Origin: Physella acuta
Lineage: Eukaryota; Mollusca; Gastropoda; Physidae
Assembly: GCF_028476545.1 (NCBI RefSeq)
Contig: NW_026732526.1
Span: 129,001-193,000, forward strand
Direction of reading: 5' to 3'
DNA: 64,000 bases
Within the stretch, counting starts at the first letter, position 1, and the number at the start of each line of letters is the position of its first letter. Position numbers and translations under genes: made by a program. A model generated the notes under the pieces. That model searched no databases and was not told where the DNA came from. It saw only the letters and a list, made by a program, of their open reading frames with translations. This document shows, in pieces, positions 23,425 through 35,449 of the stretch.

Positions 23425-24275
23425 AAACTTTCCAATCCAAAGGTTGCTAGCAGCATGAATTGATGATTTGGGGGGGGGGGGGGGGGCTAATAGCAGCACA
23501 AATTGATGATGGTGGTCTGCTGCAGCACAACTAGCTGACTACACAAGTATTGATAATCTCAGAGCCACACAACATACTAGCCAGTTGGCTTAAACTGTGA
23601 TTTCTATGGTGCCATAACTATCCTACAGATTCAGACCAGGTAGTAACACAAGTTGGTACGTGCCTTGGATATTTATCCATAGTACTAGTACAAGTTACAT
23701 GGCTAAGAGTTGATTTCTTCATTGTACATTGACCATCTATTTATTATATGTTGTGTTTCACTCTGATCTCATTCACATAAACAAGCTTTTAGATCTAAAT
23801 CTGTTTTTCTGTCAACATATCTACAGAACTATCTGATACAGCTAACCTTGAAGGTTTCTTTAAATTTGTAATATTCTGTTCCAATCAGATGCCCCTGTTT
23901 TCTCAACAAGTTTTCATGTTCCACAAGTTCTTTATATATTTTTTGGACTTAATTTTGGTTAAAAAAGAAAGAAAAAAGTAACTGCAGTACTGGCTGGTTA
24001 TCTGAAGACCAGTCAGTACTCTTAGATGTTTTGTATGTCTAGCTTACACTTACACCATTCCCTGTCCACTTTTAGATCCTATCTATGTATTTCATTTTAA
24101 GTAGTATTGCATAGAAGTGCTTTCACTTGATTTATTACATTTATTTGTATTATTCATCAAGTTACCTATAATAATCGTGTCAATGTTAAATGATGTTTAT
24201 TTAAAATTCCTGTGATACTCATTTCATCCTACTATTAGTGTTGTAAATAAAATAAAATATGTACATACTACTATT
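22890..24275 (+). other. MNT: 3' untranslated region of the Mnt-like gene
   Basis: It starts after the TAG, includes the 50-bp array and a poly-G run at about 23469-23486, and ends after a double AATAAA at 24246-24256. The cleavage site is inferred to lie 10-25 bp later. Confidence 0.65.
24246..24256 (+). promoter_or_regulatory. polyadenylation signals, two overlapping AATAAA
   Basis: AATAAA occurs at 24246-24251 and 24251-24256, about 1.36 kb after the Mnt stop, with TATGTACAT and T-rich sequence following. Confidence 0.65.
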
Positions 24276-24324
24276 CCATTGTTCCAATTACCAGACTATA
24301 ACCACACCTTACCAATTCTTGTTA

Positions 24325-24720
24325 GGGGTCATCCATTTATGACGTCCACAAAAATTTTGAATTTTAGACACACCCCATCTAAATAGCTACAAAATATTAA
24401 ATATTTGATTTTGTATTGATTAGTATTTTTCTGCCTTAAGTTAAATATTCAAAATATTTTTTAAACTGAAGATGCAGTGGACCATTTTAATGTCATTTGT
24501 TTAGCTATTAACGATTAGATGGGTTAGGGTAAATTCGTGACGTTATTATATCACACTTACTCAACTTTACGCTACTACTCGTGTTTCCATAAGAAACCAC
24601 CAAAATTTGTGTTTTTTTTTTACTTCCATTTTTGATTTGATCAAAAAGTGAGAAAAGCCAATTTCATTGTAGTAAATATAAATGATATACTTATTTTGAT
24701 ATAATGACTGGGGTGGGGGT
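24325..24720. mobile_element. Harbinger-like TIR element, one end recognised
   Basis: TTA followed by GGGGTCATCCATTTATGACG matches the termini of the MITE family at 31543. The following CCACAAA is mirrored by the right-hand end at 44372 (TTTGTGGACATCATAAATGG). The block GTTGAGTAA/GCGTAAAG occurs here (24550-24575, inverted) and near 43930, so these two may be copies of one subfamily. I did not find the other end; the right limit is approximate. Confidence 0.4.
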
Positions 24721-25465
24721 GACGTTTAATAATTTACTATGAAAACAGTTTTTGCTTCCGCTGGTATATATAGGTGGATTAATAAAATTAATATGTGTGT
24801 GCAAATTAACGCCATTAGGCAAAACTGGAGGGTGTTATAACTGGAATCAACATAGGGTGCGGAACTGGGGTAAAATATTTATTTTAATTCTAGGTAGGTC
24901 ATACTGTTATCTTGTGTATAGATTAGATAGGTAATAGTACTAGTAGCTGTAATTTAATAGAAATGGCACTAAGGTGTTTGATTATAATTACTATAACTTA
25001 ATATAAGTTTGAATAGTTAAGAATTAGTGTTCCAGTTTTTTAAAGTATGCACAGGATAGGCGCCCTCGCGGAATGCTGTGGTCTGGCAGGGTTAGGTTAC
25101 CTTAGGGTGAGGCTGGGAGAATTGTGAGGATGTAGATGTGTTTTGTGTTGTAAGGTGTGGTAGGGCTGGCTAGCTCTCAGGCTGGCCACTATTGATGACC
25201 ACAAGTTTCTCTTCAGCTTTAGACAAGACTAAACAAAACTATCATGGATTCTTTAGTATCAACCTGTATAACCTCTCACCGCAGTCATCGACATCTAACC
25301 ATAGTGCCAACTATATCAATTGCACTATTACTTTTACAAGTACAATGTCTACTACAGTCTTATGTTCACGACAATGTTAGGTCTAGTACAAGTCTTGTGT
25401 AGACTACAATGTTAGGTCTAGGATGTCAAACTTTAAAGACAAAAAAAAATCAGTAACTCCATTGG
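24721..25465. other. intergenic space between two convergent genes
   Basis: Between the 3' ends of the Mnt-like gene and ARL6IP4. No exon or repeat is recognised. The segment near 25060-25190 is GC-richer. Confidence 0.45.
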
Positions 25466-25471
25466 TTTATT
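25466..25471 (-). promoter_or_regulatory. polyadenylation signal of ARL6IP4
   Basis: TTTATT on the plus strand, AATAAA on the minus strand, 109 bp downstream of the ARL6IP4 stop codon. Confidence 0.55.
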
Positions 25472-25579
25472 GGGTCAAATATTTTTACATTTGCTTAAAA
25501 CAGCTTGGATGCTAAAACAACAGTCTAGTAAGCAGACACAAAAAAATAATAATCCATCATTTAGAATTGATGGAACAGC

Positions 25580-25633
25580 CTAATATAAACCCATTTGTTT
25601 TGCATAGTGCTGGCCATCGCCTCTTGTTGCAGT
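25580..25633 (-). CDS. ARL6IP4: ARL6IP4 exon 5 (last)
   Basis: Acceptor TTTTTTTTTCAG|ACT on the minus strand. It encodes [17 protein letters not shown] and TAG. It matches the conserved INK-x-ATRGDG end of the family, though the last residues differ from vertebrates. Confidence 0.9.
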   Translation of the reverse strand, partial: TATRGDGQHYAKQMGLY

Positions 25634-28600
25634 CTGAAAAAAAAAATGCAAAGATAGCTAAAACAGGTTGCAAACATTTTGAATCCAATCATTTAACTGG
25701 TGGCTGTTTTGACTAGTAGTGTCTGTAGCTCCATTAACATTGGCTTTGAGATGCGTGAAGTTCAAAGCTTAATGAGTTTTTACCCAGGAGTTATCCACTA
25801 GACAATGGGTTCCCCAACCTGGGGGTCTCGAAGGGCTTTGTGGGGGAGGGGGGTTGCCAAATGGTAGACTAAACCCTAGCAATGAAAAAAAAAACCTTAA
25901 GTATTTAGAAAAGATATCTGAAATTCGGTTTTACTTAGATCACTAGAAATAGAATAGAGAAGAAACAATCTATACTGTACAAAGTGGTTCTTAGTCATGA
26001 GTCTATGAAACCTTCAAAACTAAAACGTTATTTTGAGACAAGTCATTCGGAACACACCAAAAATGATATGGAGTTCTTTTGTCGTAATGAAGCTAATTGC
26101 AAAGGAGGAGTCGCTAGGGTAGTAGATGAATCTGCTTGTGAGTGTGAGATGAATATGAAAAGGAGATTTCTGGGCATCTTGAAATCTAAGTGCTGCCTAA
26201 TTTCCCTGAGCTGAAAGAAGAAGAATGTGCATTGACACGTAACCCATTCTCTGCTTCCCTCGAGGTTGCCAGCATTCCCGATGAATTCTTAAATTTGCAG
26301 AATGATTCGACGTCAGATGAAAAACTGCTCACACATTTTTGGTGTAGTATGCACCATTCATACCCAAACTTTTGCCTTTAGAGTTTTAGTTCCTTTTGTG
26401 TCTACATATCGTTAGTAGGAGAGTGGATTTTAATTTTCAATTAAAAACAAAAAAAAAAATACATAAATGTTGAGATTGACATGAGGTTGGCGTTAAAAAT
26501 GAATGTTGAGGCTAGTTAATAGCATCAAATTTGACTCAACGTATTAAAATAGTTATCAAGAATAATTCATATTGACAGTCTACTCGAAAATCTTATTTTA
26601 ATTATTATTAATTTCCATACTAATTTTGACTTAAATTCCAGGGGGGTCACTGGTCACTTACATTTTATAAAAGGGGGCGCCAAATTTGGGAACCACTGCA
26701 CTAGACAATTACTTGTATATATGTTGACCAAGTGTTGGCCATTTTAAATAATTTTTTGAAAACTCACATTTTAAATGGTGCTTTCAGTTTTACAAAAATG
26801 GCAAAAAGTTGAAATGAAAATTATACGGCAATAACCACTCTTACTAAAGAGGGCACTTAGAACACAACTATATTTAAATGGTTATCATATCTATGCAAAA
26901 AACTAAAGTTGAATAATGTAAAGGTTTATGTCGTCATATATTCCTTATTTGCTGCAACTAGTTACTATATAGCTAGGCTCTCCAATTTTTTTTTTGACCA
27001 CTATTATAGAGAAAATGCTTTATTTGTATCGTTTTAAAGTAAAATATTTTATTTAAATAATGCACCTTGTTTATTTCCAAGTGGCGGTTTTTGCTGACAA
27101 TTTCTTCCAAAATTTCTCCATCTCCTTTGATCAGCCTGCAAAAGTTTGCCGTGAGTTAAATGCAGTTCTCCCATAAAAAAAAGCACAGGCAGTTAACATT
27201 GGCAGGGAGGGGAGTAATATTAATAAACAATACTGGTCTATCACTAAGGGGAGTAACCAAGGATATACCAAACATAGACCAAGGAACACTGAGTTACCTC
27301 TCTCTGCCTGTTTCCTCATCATAAACCCGCCTAACAACACTCTGTTGTTTTTCCCATTCCTCTTTGGTCATAGGTTTCATAACACGTGGCTTTGGACCTG
27401 ATCTTTTTCCAGTTGGAACTTGGCAAAACAAAGGATGGACACTAATATTAGATCAACAGAATCAATGTAAAACAATTTGATCCATGTCTTCACCATTAGT
27501 CATTTATATTAATTAATATTTATTTTAATGGAAGTAAGAAATTCTTACAGAACAAGGGCCTTAACAAAAGTACATCAAGTGAAACAGTCACAGAAACTGT
27601 TATACGCCAAAACAAGTATTTTTTTATGTAGATCAAAACAAAAGAGAATCTATTTTTGACATTCACAAAAAAAAGATGAACACCCAACCAGCTTAAATGA
27701 ATGGGATTTTTTTTCCATAAATTCTCCTCCATTTGTTTACATCGCTTGCTTACTTCTGAGTTGGGCTTTTTTTTTTAGTTTTTTTTTTTTTTTTGCAACA
27801 AGGGCAGGGATCCGCTGTTCAATCCTATGCATACATCTGGAGGGGTCTAGGACTAAAGGCTGACAAATAAGACATCACAGTCATTGCGACCATGAGAAAC
27901 AAGTGAGGTTTTTTTTTGTGATGGAGACGTGATGGAAACAGTGTCAAAGTTCAATCAAACAAAAATGTAGTATGATGAGATCAGTGCATGTCTCTGCATA
28001 TTTCTGGGCTTATATTATAAATGTTCTTCAAATAAATTTGCCCTTTTTTCAGGCAATACAAAATAGAAAGAGAAATGGAGCTGTGCAAAATTTGTGTTTG
28101 ATACAGAGGAACTTCGGAAAAATATACTTTTTTGGCAGACAATTTTCCTGTCTGGAAAAGGTGGTGTTCCATAAAAAACACACCAAGAAATTAGCCAAAC
28201 CACACATGACAAACAAAATTCAACTGCATATTCACCTGAAAGTGACCTCCCTATAGACTGCAACCCACCTTCAAAAGAAGAGATACATAAAGCTATAAAG
28301 CAGCTGAAAAATTGGAAGGCTCCAGGAATAGATGGTATACCGGCAGAAGCACTGACAGCAGATATAGAAACTAGCACCACACTACTATACCACACTCTTC
28401 AAGAAAATTTGGGAAGATGAAAAAATACCAGAGAAGTGGAAGAAGGGAATACTCATAAAACTTCCAAAGACAGGCGATCTTAGTGCATGCTCTAACTATA
28501 GAGGGATAACACTTTTGTCCATCCCAGGCAAAGTCTTCATCAGAATATTATTAAACAGAATAAAGGAAGTGATAGATCCCCAGCTTCGAGATAAACAGGC

Positions 28601-31600
28601 GGGCTTTAGGAAGGAAAGGTCCTGCGTAGACCAAATTGCTACCCTGCGCATCATCATTGAACAGACCCAAGAGTGGAACTCCTCTCTCTATATTAATTTC
28701 ATAGATTATGAGAAGTCCTTTGATAACCTGGATAGACAGTCAATGTGGAAATTGTTGAGACACTACAGGTTGCCACAGAAAATAGTCAACATTATTATGT
28801 CTTCATATGAAGGTCTGAAATGTAAAGTAGTGCATGGACTGGAGTAAGGCAGGGTTGCCTACTTTCACCATTCCTGTTCCTGCTAGCCATAGACTGGATT
28901 ATGAAGATGTCAACAGAGAAAACGCGAAACGGTATACAGTGGACACTGGAGCCAGCTGGATGACCTGGACTTTGCTGACGACCTGGCCCTTCTTTCTCAC
29001 ACACAACAGCAAATGCAGGATAAAACCAACAGGGTTGCTAATTTTTCTACATCCCTTGGCCAGAACATCCACAGAGGGAAACCTAAAGTTCTCAAAGTCA
29101 ATGCATCAAACAACAACCCTATAACATTGGCAGAAGAAGCCCTAGAAGAAGTGGATAGATTCACCTAGCTTGGAAGTATTGTGTGGGACAGAAGCAGACA
29201 TAAAAATAAGGACGGGCAAGGCAAGAGCAGTCTTCAATCAACTAAAAAATGTTTGGGGTTCTGGAGATTTAACCCTTAGAATAAAAATCCGGATCTTCAA
29301 CACACTAGTAAAACCTGTTTTACTCTATGGAGCTGAGACATGGAGAATAACTGCTATAAATAAAAAGAAAATACAATCATTTATAAACGCATGCCTCAGA
29401 AAGATCCTGCAAATTCGCTGGCCTAAAACCATCAGAAATGTTGTTCTGTGGCAACGGACAAATCAACTGCCTGTTGAAGTAGAGACCCTCCAGAGAAAAT
29501 GGAAATGGATTGGCCACACACTCAGGAAGCCTGTATCCAGCATAACAAGACAGGCCCTCACCTGGAATCCACAAGGCAGGAGGAGGAGAGGCAGACCAAG
29601 AAAGACCTGGAGACGTGACCTGGAAGAAGACACCAAGAAGATTGGATACACCTGGGGACAGATGGAGAGACTAGCTCTGGACAGAGACGCCTGGAAAGCT
29701 CTTGTCAGCGGCCTATGTCCCAGTAGGGACGACAGGCAAACCTAACCTTTGCATATTCACACAGTAACAGGGATATTACATGCCGTACACTAAGGTCTAG
29801 CTTTCGCCTTATTGACATCTTCCCTAAGTGATGCAGTAAATTCTTCTTCGAACATTCTATTTTTTAAAATCATAATAAAGATTCGGCATGTTTTGATAAG
29901 TGTGATGTTTGATCATCGCATAATGACAAAGGGCTGCATAACAAATAGCAGAAAACAGAATGGAGAGAGGACTAAATATAATGGAGGACCTGTGGCAAGA
30001 CATTGCAATCAGAACCAACAACAAAATAACACCAATAATACCTTGCACAGAAAAATAAAAATGACTTCACTGTCAATAAAAAAAGAACACAGATAAAAAT
30101 AATCTTAATCAATTTACCGTCTTCTGTTGGAGCAATGGGCAAAATCTTCACATCTTTTAACTTTAAATTGTCAACAGGAGTCAAGCTTTTTCTTCTCTTT
30201 TGTTTATTTTTGGTTTTCTTTTTTTTCTTCTTTTTAACTTTTTTTTTCTTCTCTGGGGATGCTGAGGCAGGAGCTGAAGATGACCTTGATCTTGCAAAAG
30301 AGATAAGAAGATCAAGGGAAATGTATTTGGGGTGTTATCTATGACTTTTAAAAAAAATGTCCAGATGGACATGCAGTTTTCGCCCCCTTGTTCGAGGAGG
30401 TAGAGGATAAGCAACGTTTTTTCTCAGTATTCTATTTATCAACACCAATTTTCAAGCACCTGCATCTTCAACAGGTGCATTAAATATCTAAACAAGCTTC
30501 CCAGACCAACAAAATGTCTGGAATAAATGGAAATGCTTTCATTTTCTTTTTTGATGATTCATGAAAAACAGCTCAACCAGTAGTGTCACAAGACAGAGGC
30601 AAGGACAACAGCCGCTACTACCCAAGGGTGTGACACCAAAACAAAAGAGCAAATTTGAATGAGAAAGTTTGCTTTACCCAGTTAGTTGAATAACTTATTA
30701 AAGTTATACATCATTAGACATAGGGTGACACCATCAGGGAGGAGGAATGACACCAAATTACCCAAGGTTTTTAGTCAAATATTTGCAGTGGGGTGATGAC
30801 ACCCCAGATTACCACACCAGGTGTCAATGGACGCCAGCGAGAAAAGTTTCAAAGGTATTTGAGAGGCCCATAAATTAATTTAAAAATCATGCACAGCGTA
30901 GATACAATTAATGTTTATAAAGTCCTGTCTGTCTGGTTTTTTTCGGACTTTACTAAAGATTGGACGTATTTGATGTTTGTAATATTTTTGGTAACTAAAT
31001 AAAAATTTAAAAAAAGCAAAAACAATTTGGTTTTCACGTGTAATGGCGACATAAACAATGGCATCCTGTTGTTTGATAGGCCGCCATAAATTGTATTGTA
31101 CACATTGTAAGCTAAAAAGAGAAAAACTAGGTCATGGGGTTTAAATTTGCATTGTTATTTAAAAACTTGATCTGCAAAGTTTGGTGAACAAAAAAAATAT
31201 AAAGTGGGGGCTGTCAGAAATCGATCACGGAGTTCCTGTACAGCCAATCAATGTTTGTCTTACAAAAGTGAAACATCGGGTTATAACTTAGGCTTGATGA
31301 AAATAAATAGAAATGTAGCCTTAAACTCAACAAATTATTTTCAAGTTCTCTGGATCTGCAACTTTTATAGCATTGATTCTAAAAATATTAAATTTCTGAA
31401 TTAATTTTAGGTTTAAGTTTTTATTTTTTATTATTTTTACGGTCCTAAATCTAAAAAAAGCACAGTCATAATTCCATGTCAACAACACTACGGAAGGATT
31501 CTTGTCAACTCGCTGATGTTTATTGTCCTCATGGTGACATTAGTGGTCGTCCATAAATGATGTCACACTCGTAGGTGGGAGGGGTCCGTAATTTTATGAC

Positions 31601-33685
31601 GGTGTGTGATGAGGGGGGGGGGGGGGGGTTCAGATGGTGTGACGTCACACTTTTGCATTATAAAAAAGCAATGTTAGAAAACGAATTTTAGCCGTTATTT
31701 GGCATTTAAGAAAACGGTGTTAATAAACTATAATGGGGGGGAGGTAAAAATCGTCAAAAAAAGCGTGACGTCATTTATGGATGACCCCTTAGCTAGGGTA
31801 AACTTTTTCAGGGATCTGGATTCTTCTTCTTCTTCGTTCTTAATTATTAGTGTTGAAGGGGATCGAGATTTATCTGCCAGTGGGTTTGAACTCGAGACTT
31901 TGTTCGAATTTATCAACCATGAGCTTATTGCCGACTCGACCACGCCTCCAACACAATTAAGCGTTACGTGTCAACTGGTTATGCGCCATTGAGGCCATTG
32001 ACTCCGATTTCAGCATGCTTTTCTTATTGGATTTGCTTCCATAGCCTTTGTCCAACCAAGAACAAACTACAAGGCAGCAGTTGTTTAATTTTGGAGTTAT
32101 CTCTCCTAGAAGAGTGGCTGTCCCCAGCTAACGAGCCCCATCTGCCCGAGGGTTCGAAATCGAGACTTTTTAGTTTAGCAACCATGAGCTTTACCGACTC
32201 GACCACGCCGACCCCTTGGATTCTTCTGAAGATCTTGGAAGGAGGGGGGGGGGGGGGGGGCTCCTAAAATAAGATTTTCATTTGAGAACAACAGAATTAA
32301 AAATTTTAAATCATAAAAAAAATGTAAAATGAAAGCAGCAAATAAACCGCTTATGATAGTAGACTAACAGCAGCCATCTTTAGTTTCCCTTGGAATTGTC
32401 TATTGGCATGTCTACAGTCTTGTGTTAGGCAGGTGTCTAGAATTTTGTGACAATAGAGGGTGGATGTAGAAACCACTGCATGAGGCCATTTTAATTTATA
32501 AATGATTCATTTAGGCCTAGCTGTTTAAGAGCAAAACTATTTAGCCTCATTTTTTTAAATTATTAGGCTAACATTTATTTAATAATATAATGAAAAACCT
32601 CATAATTATTTATGAGTATGAGCATATGCATGACTGCAAAAAAAAATTAAATAATAAACCTACAGAAACTAATTTTATAAATGAGAAAAGAGAACTCATT
32701 CCTTATTGGCACTTAATTTCCACCTCTTAACAAACTACCAAAAGTGCAAATGCCCAACCGCAGGTCACAGTTTCTTAATAATCTTAGGACAGAAAAACTT
32801 TTCAGAATATTATTCCATTTATTATTCAGGCAGCCATCTAGTGTTAATCACCTTGGACAAATTGATGTATCTTAAATCTTATCTAATAAGACAGATCGCA
32901 ATGATCCCTTCTAGGATAAAACTCCATTTTAGCAAAAGTTTTTGTCGCTTTTACATCCACCTCCATTTAAGTGTATTTTATTACCTCTAGATCTAGATAG
33001 TTTATTTTTTATGAATTAGAGATGTAGGCCTATTATTTTAGTTTTTGATAATTTTCTAAAAACTTGCAAAAAAAAATCAAATACATCTAGAATCTAGATT
33101 TAATAAATTTGCACTAGATTAGGATACTAAAATTCTGTTACTGAAAATAATGTTCATGTAAAGATTTTCATGGGTATAGGTAAAATATGAAATTCTAAAT
33201 AGTTCAGTTTGTATATTCTTTGTGGCCTACATTGTTTTAATTAAAAATGAAGATAAAGATCTAAGTAGATCTACAAAAAAAAAGAGTTTTACCCCAGCCT
33301 AGATCTAGATTAAATCAGATTTTTTAAAAACTTGAAATAAAATAGCGGCTATTCACATTAATAACACATTATTCATTATACGTTGTGTTTACCTCTTTTT
33401 AGATTTTTTCTTAGATTTTGACGATTTATTACTTTTTTTAGACAATGATCTTTTCCGCTTTTTGGAAAGTTGCAGTACTGAAAGAGATGAACTAGAAGAT
33501 GATGTAGATCTAGAATGTGGGCTGCTACTTTCATTTTCGCTACTGCTACTAGACCCACTACTGTTGGAGGTGGGAGAAGATTCTGTACTTGAAGAATTAG
33601 AGTGTCGTTTTCGTGACTTTTTGTCTTTACTCCTAGACCTAGATAATCCTCGACTTTTTCTCTCAACTAATTTTTTATTATCCAT
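25580..33685 (-). CDS. ARL6IP4: ADP-ribosylation factor-like 6-interacting protein 4 (SRp25), complete
   Basis: Five minus-strand exons join in frame: 33685-33393, 30290-30118, 27418-27298, 27135-27066 and 25633-25580 (711 nt, 236 residues plus stop). Residues 1-98 are an SR/Ser-rich region ([18 protein letters not shown], then long Ser runs). A Lys-rich stretch follows ([17 protein letters not shown]). The conserved C-terminal domain is [50 protein letters not shown] and EINKTATRGDG. The family signature MTKEEWE...[19 protein letters not shown] is well matched. ARL6IP4 is a nuclear speckle/nucleolar protein linked to pre-mRNA splicing. The gene is convergent with the Mnt-like gene. Confidence 0.95.
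25804..26698 (+). mobile_element. shorter ZBED5-like hAT copy in ARL6IP4 intron 4
   Basis: The ends are (C)AATGGGTTCCCCAACCTGG and the inverted GGGAACCACTG. The flanks share CACTAGAC (25796-25803 and 26699-26706), an exact 8-bp duplication if the terminal C is part of it. Transposase remnants: [20 protein letters not shown] with [16 protein letters not shown] (BED-side region), [10 protein letters not shown], then [20 protein letters not shown] at the C-terminal end. The middle, which would hold the catalytic core, is deleted compared with 5446-7157. Confidence 0.87.
27066..27135 (-). CDS. ARL6IP4: ARL6IP4 exon 4
   Basis: Acceptor AACTTTTGCAG|GCTG, donor AACAAG|GTGCAT (minus strand). It encodes [18 protein letters not shown] and LEINK, the most conserved block of the family. 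Confidence 0.95.
27298..27418 (-). CDS. ARL6IP4: ARL6IP4 exon 3
   Basis: Acceptor TTTTGCCAAG|TTCC, donor GAGAG|GTAACT (minus strand). It encodes [38 protein letters not shown] and RE. Leaves with two bases of an Arg codon. Confidence 0.95.
27419..28220. other. ARL6IP4 intron 2, left part
   Basis: AT-rich intron with a poly-T tract at about 27765-27795. No exon or repeat end recognised before the LINE fragment. Confidence 0.5.
28225..29745 (+). mobile_element. 5'-truncated RTE-like LINE fragment in ARL6IP4 intron 2
   Basis: The plus strand encodes the reverse transcriptase only: [20 protein letters not shown] near 28267, [20 protein letters not shown] and [17 protein letters not shown] within 28515-28847, and a broken FADD region near 28970 ([12 protein letters not shown] split by a frame break). 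The tail at 29170-29745 has [21 protein letters not shown] and [16 protein letters not shown]. The endonuclease is missing, as is usual for incomplete reverse transcription. At least four frame breaks. The tail is closest to LINE A. It is antisense to the host gene. Confidence 0.88.
29746..30117. other. ARL6IP4 intron 2, right part
   Basis: No feature recognised apart from short A-rich stretches. Confidence 0.45.
30118..30290 (-). CDS. ARL6IP4: ARL6IP4 exon 2, Lys-rich
   Basis: Acceptor CTCTTTTGCAAG|ATC, donor GAAGACG|GTAAAT (minus strand). It encodes [18 protein letters not shown], then Lys-rich and [20 protein letters not shown] with LPIAPTED. The phases at both ends agree with the neighbouring exons. 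Confidence 0.88.
30291..31542. other. ARL6IP4 intron 1, left part
   Basis: Near 30620-30840 the phrase 'GACACCA' recurs several times beside G-rich stretches, resembling the interior of the hAT MITEs at 36737 and 37668. No ends are recognised. Otherwise nothing. Confidence 0.4.
31543..31788. mobile_element. Harbinger-like MITE, 246 bp, TTA duplication
   Basis: The left end GTGGTCGTCCATAAATGATG and the right end GACGTCATTTATGGATGACC are inverted. TTA flanks both sides (31540-31542 and 31789-31791). TTA targets with short TIRs suit PIF/Harbinger. It is an internally deleted version of the 412-bp copy at 1350-1761 and carries a poly-G run at 31613-31628. Confidence 0.8.
31821..32217 (-). mobile_element. 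tRNA-derived SINE, second copy, with target duplication
   Basis: Same structure as 7232-7628: A-box GGTCGAGTCGGTAAAGC, B-box-like TCGATTTCGAACCC, a second tRNA-like head and a GAAGAAGAAG tail, all on the minus strand. A direct repeat GGATTCTTCT flanks it (31818-31827 and 32218-32227), as expected for retroposition. It lies only 30 bp from the MITE. Confidence 0.85.
32228..33392. other. ARL6IP4 intron 1, right part
   Basis: A poly-G run at about 32244-32260 follows the SINE. From 33000 onward the sequence is rich in CTAGATCTAG words. No exon seen. Confidence 0.45.
33393..33685 (-). CDS. ARL6IP4: ARL6IP4 exon 1, SR/Ser-rich, with start codon
   Basis: The ATG at 33685 begins [20 protein letters not shown]; the exon ends KKSKKSKKSKK-like at AAAAAGAG|GTAAAC (minus strand). 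Upstream of the ATG there are in-frame stops and AT-rich DNA, and this ATG gives a protein with the expected SR-rich N-terminus. Confidence 0.92.
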
Positions 33686-33819
33686 TTTATCTATTTATTA
33701 TTCTAGATCTATGCCTAGACTGAAAAGATTATAAATATATATTATATTATAATATATAGGCTTAATAAATAGGCTAATAGTTTATATTTAAAGTTTAAAT
33801 TAAAAGTCTGTAATCTATC

Positions 33820-34866
33820 ATTTTAGGTACATAAAATCGGCAGCGACTAGTAATCAATATAGGCCACAAATTAAGCAGTGTTTGCTAGCAAGATTTGCTA
33901 TATAAACAACATTCATCTGTAAGTTTTAATGGTTTCCACTGAATCTCTAACTATAATTTTACACATAAAAAAATAAAGATAGCTGCTAAAGTAAATGAGC
34001 TTGGTTGCATCTGATGAATGAAAACATCGCTAGTCTATATTTTTCACTGAAAAGTTTTAATACGATTGTTTAAAAACAGGTACATTAATGGAACTTTGAA
34101 ACAATTTTGTAACTTTCAAAATATAAATCCTCCTAAACATCTATATATATAACGAGCCAGACCATGTGGGGGTGGGTGTGTTAGCAATATGCCTAGAGAG
34201 GAAGAGAGGGGGCTGCTAGGAGGCACACTTACAGCTTGGTGTTTTCTATCGTCTCCAAGAAGAGAATTATCTATATATTATAGAATCTATAATTCTCTTC
34301 TGGGAGACGCTAGAAAACAAGCTGCAAGCGCGCCTTGCAATCCCCTCTCTTCCTCTCTATCGCTACCATCCCCCCCCCCTCTCACATGGTCTGGTGAGCT
34401 GTGGTTCACACTAAATGTTTACAAACCGTAGGGACGGGGTTTAGTGACAGCTATTAGGGGCAGATAATTTAATTCAAAACGATTTTAAACTTAGGGGAGG
34501 TAACTAAGAGGAGGCTGCTTTCACGAGGGGGTGGGGCAGGGGTTGGGGGAAAGGAGGGTTTTAGTGTTTTAAAGCAAATATTTTCAGTGGCAGCATTGGT
34601 ACTGTCGAATTCACAAATTCTGAATTACTGAAAAGTTGAAAAAACAACTAAATAGCGGCGTATGATACGCCGCGGGTCGGCACGTATGTATAAATTATCT
34701 TCTTGGATACCCTAGAAAACACCAAGCTGTAAGCGCGCCTAGCATTTAATAGAAGATTTTAATAGAATCTATTAAAGCCTTAAAAATGAGGAGACAACTT
34801 TTTTTACACATTACTACTAGCCTCAGCAGATTTTACGCACCTAAGGTCCTAAGACAATAGATTACC
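33820..34866. mobile_element. copy D of the 541-bp TIR family, interrupted
   Basis: The left end GTAATCTATCATTTTAGGTA and the right end AGATTTTACGCACCTAAGG then ATTACC match the termini of the element at 34909. Interior blocks match too (GCAAGATTTGCTATATAAAC, GAAAAGTTTTAATACGATTG). About 130 bp near the left end is deleted, and the right third is interrupted by the palindromic element at 34157-34394 and by other sequence. No clean target duplication, so it is older than copies A and B. Confidence 0.65.
34157..34394. mobile_element. palindromic (foldback) MITE
   Basis: The ends are CCAGACCATGTG and CACATGGTCTGG. The arms pair through most of the length: GAGAGGAAGAGAGGGG with CCCCTCTCTTCCTCTC, and TCCAAGAAGAGAATTAT with ATAATTCTCTTCTGGGA. 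The loop is about 15 bp, centred near 34273. RNA or single-stranded DNA of it would form a long hairpin. A half-copy lies at about 34690-34760. Confidence 0.8.
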
Positions 34867-34908
34867 TAACTTAAACTAGATCTAGATAATACTATAATAG
34901 ATATCTAG

Positions 34909-35449
34909 GGTAATCTATCGTTTTGGGTACGTAAAATCGCCCGCGGCTATTAATGTACGAAAACGTTACCTCATTGTCAAGGCTTTAATAGGAGTATATT
35001 GTCATATGTTTGTGTAAAATATTATAGATAAATGAATAATAAACCTAAATCAATGGCTACATATATCGATATAGGCCAGAAATTAACTTTAAACAGCAGT
35101 GTCTGAGAGCAAGATTTGCTATATAAACAGCAGCCATTTGTAAAATAGAGTGGCTTCCCCCTGATCTCGCGCTAAAAGCTTATAAAAATAAAACTTAAAC
35201 AAGATGGCTGCTATAGTAAATGAGCAAGATTGCATCTGTTGGAAACATCTCTAGTCTTCATTTATAACTGAAAAGTTTTAATTCAATTCTTTAAAAACAG
35301 GTACATAAATGAAACAAGGAAACATTTTTGTATTTTAAAAAACATAAATCCTCCTCAAAATGTGAAATAATAATTAAAATTTAAGGAGTCACCTGGTTTT
35401 CACATTACAAGTCGCGGGCGATTTTACGTACCCAAAACGATAGATTACC
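34909..35449 (+). mobile_element. 541-bp TIR element, copy A
   Basis: The termini are GGTAATCTATCGTTTTGGGT, continuing ACGTAAAATCGCCCGCGGCT, and their inverted copy, an inverted repeat of over 40 bp. The flanks are an exact 8-bp duplication, ATATCTAG (34901-34908 and 35450-35457). No coding frame. 8-bp duplications occur in hAT, P and Merlin elements, but the GG start is not typical of hAT, so the superfamily is open. Confidence 0.88.
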
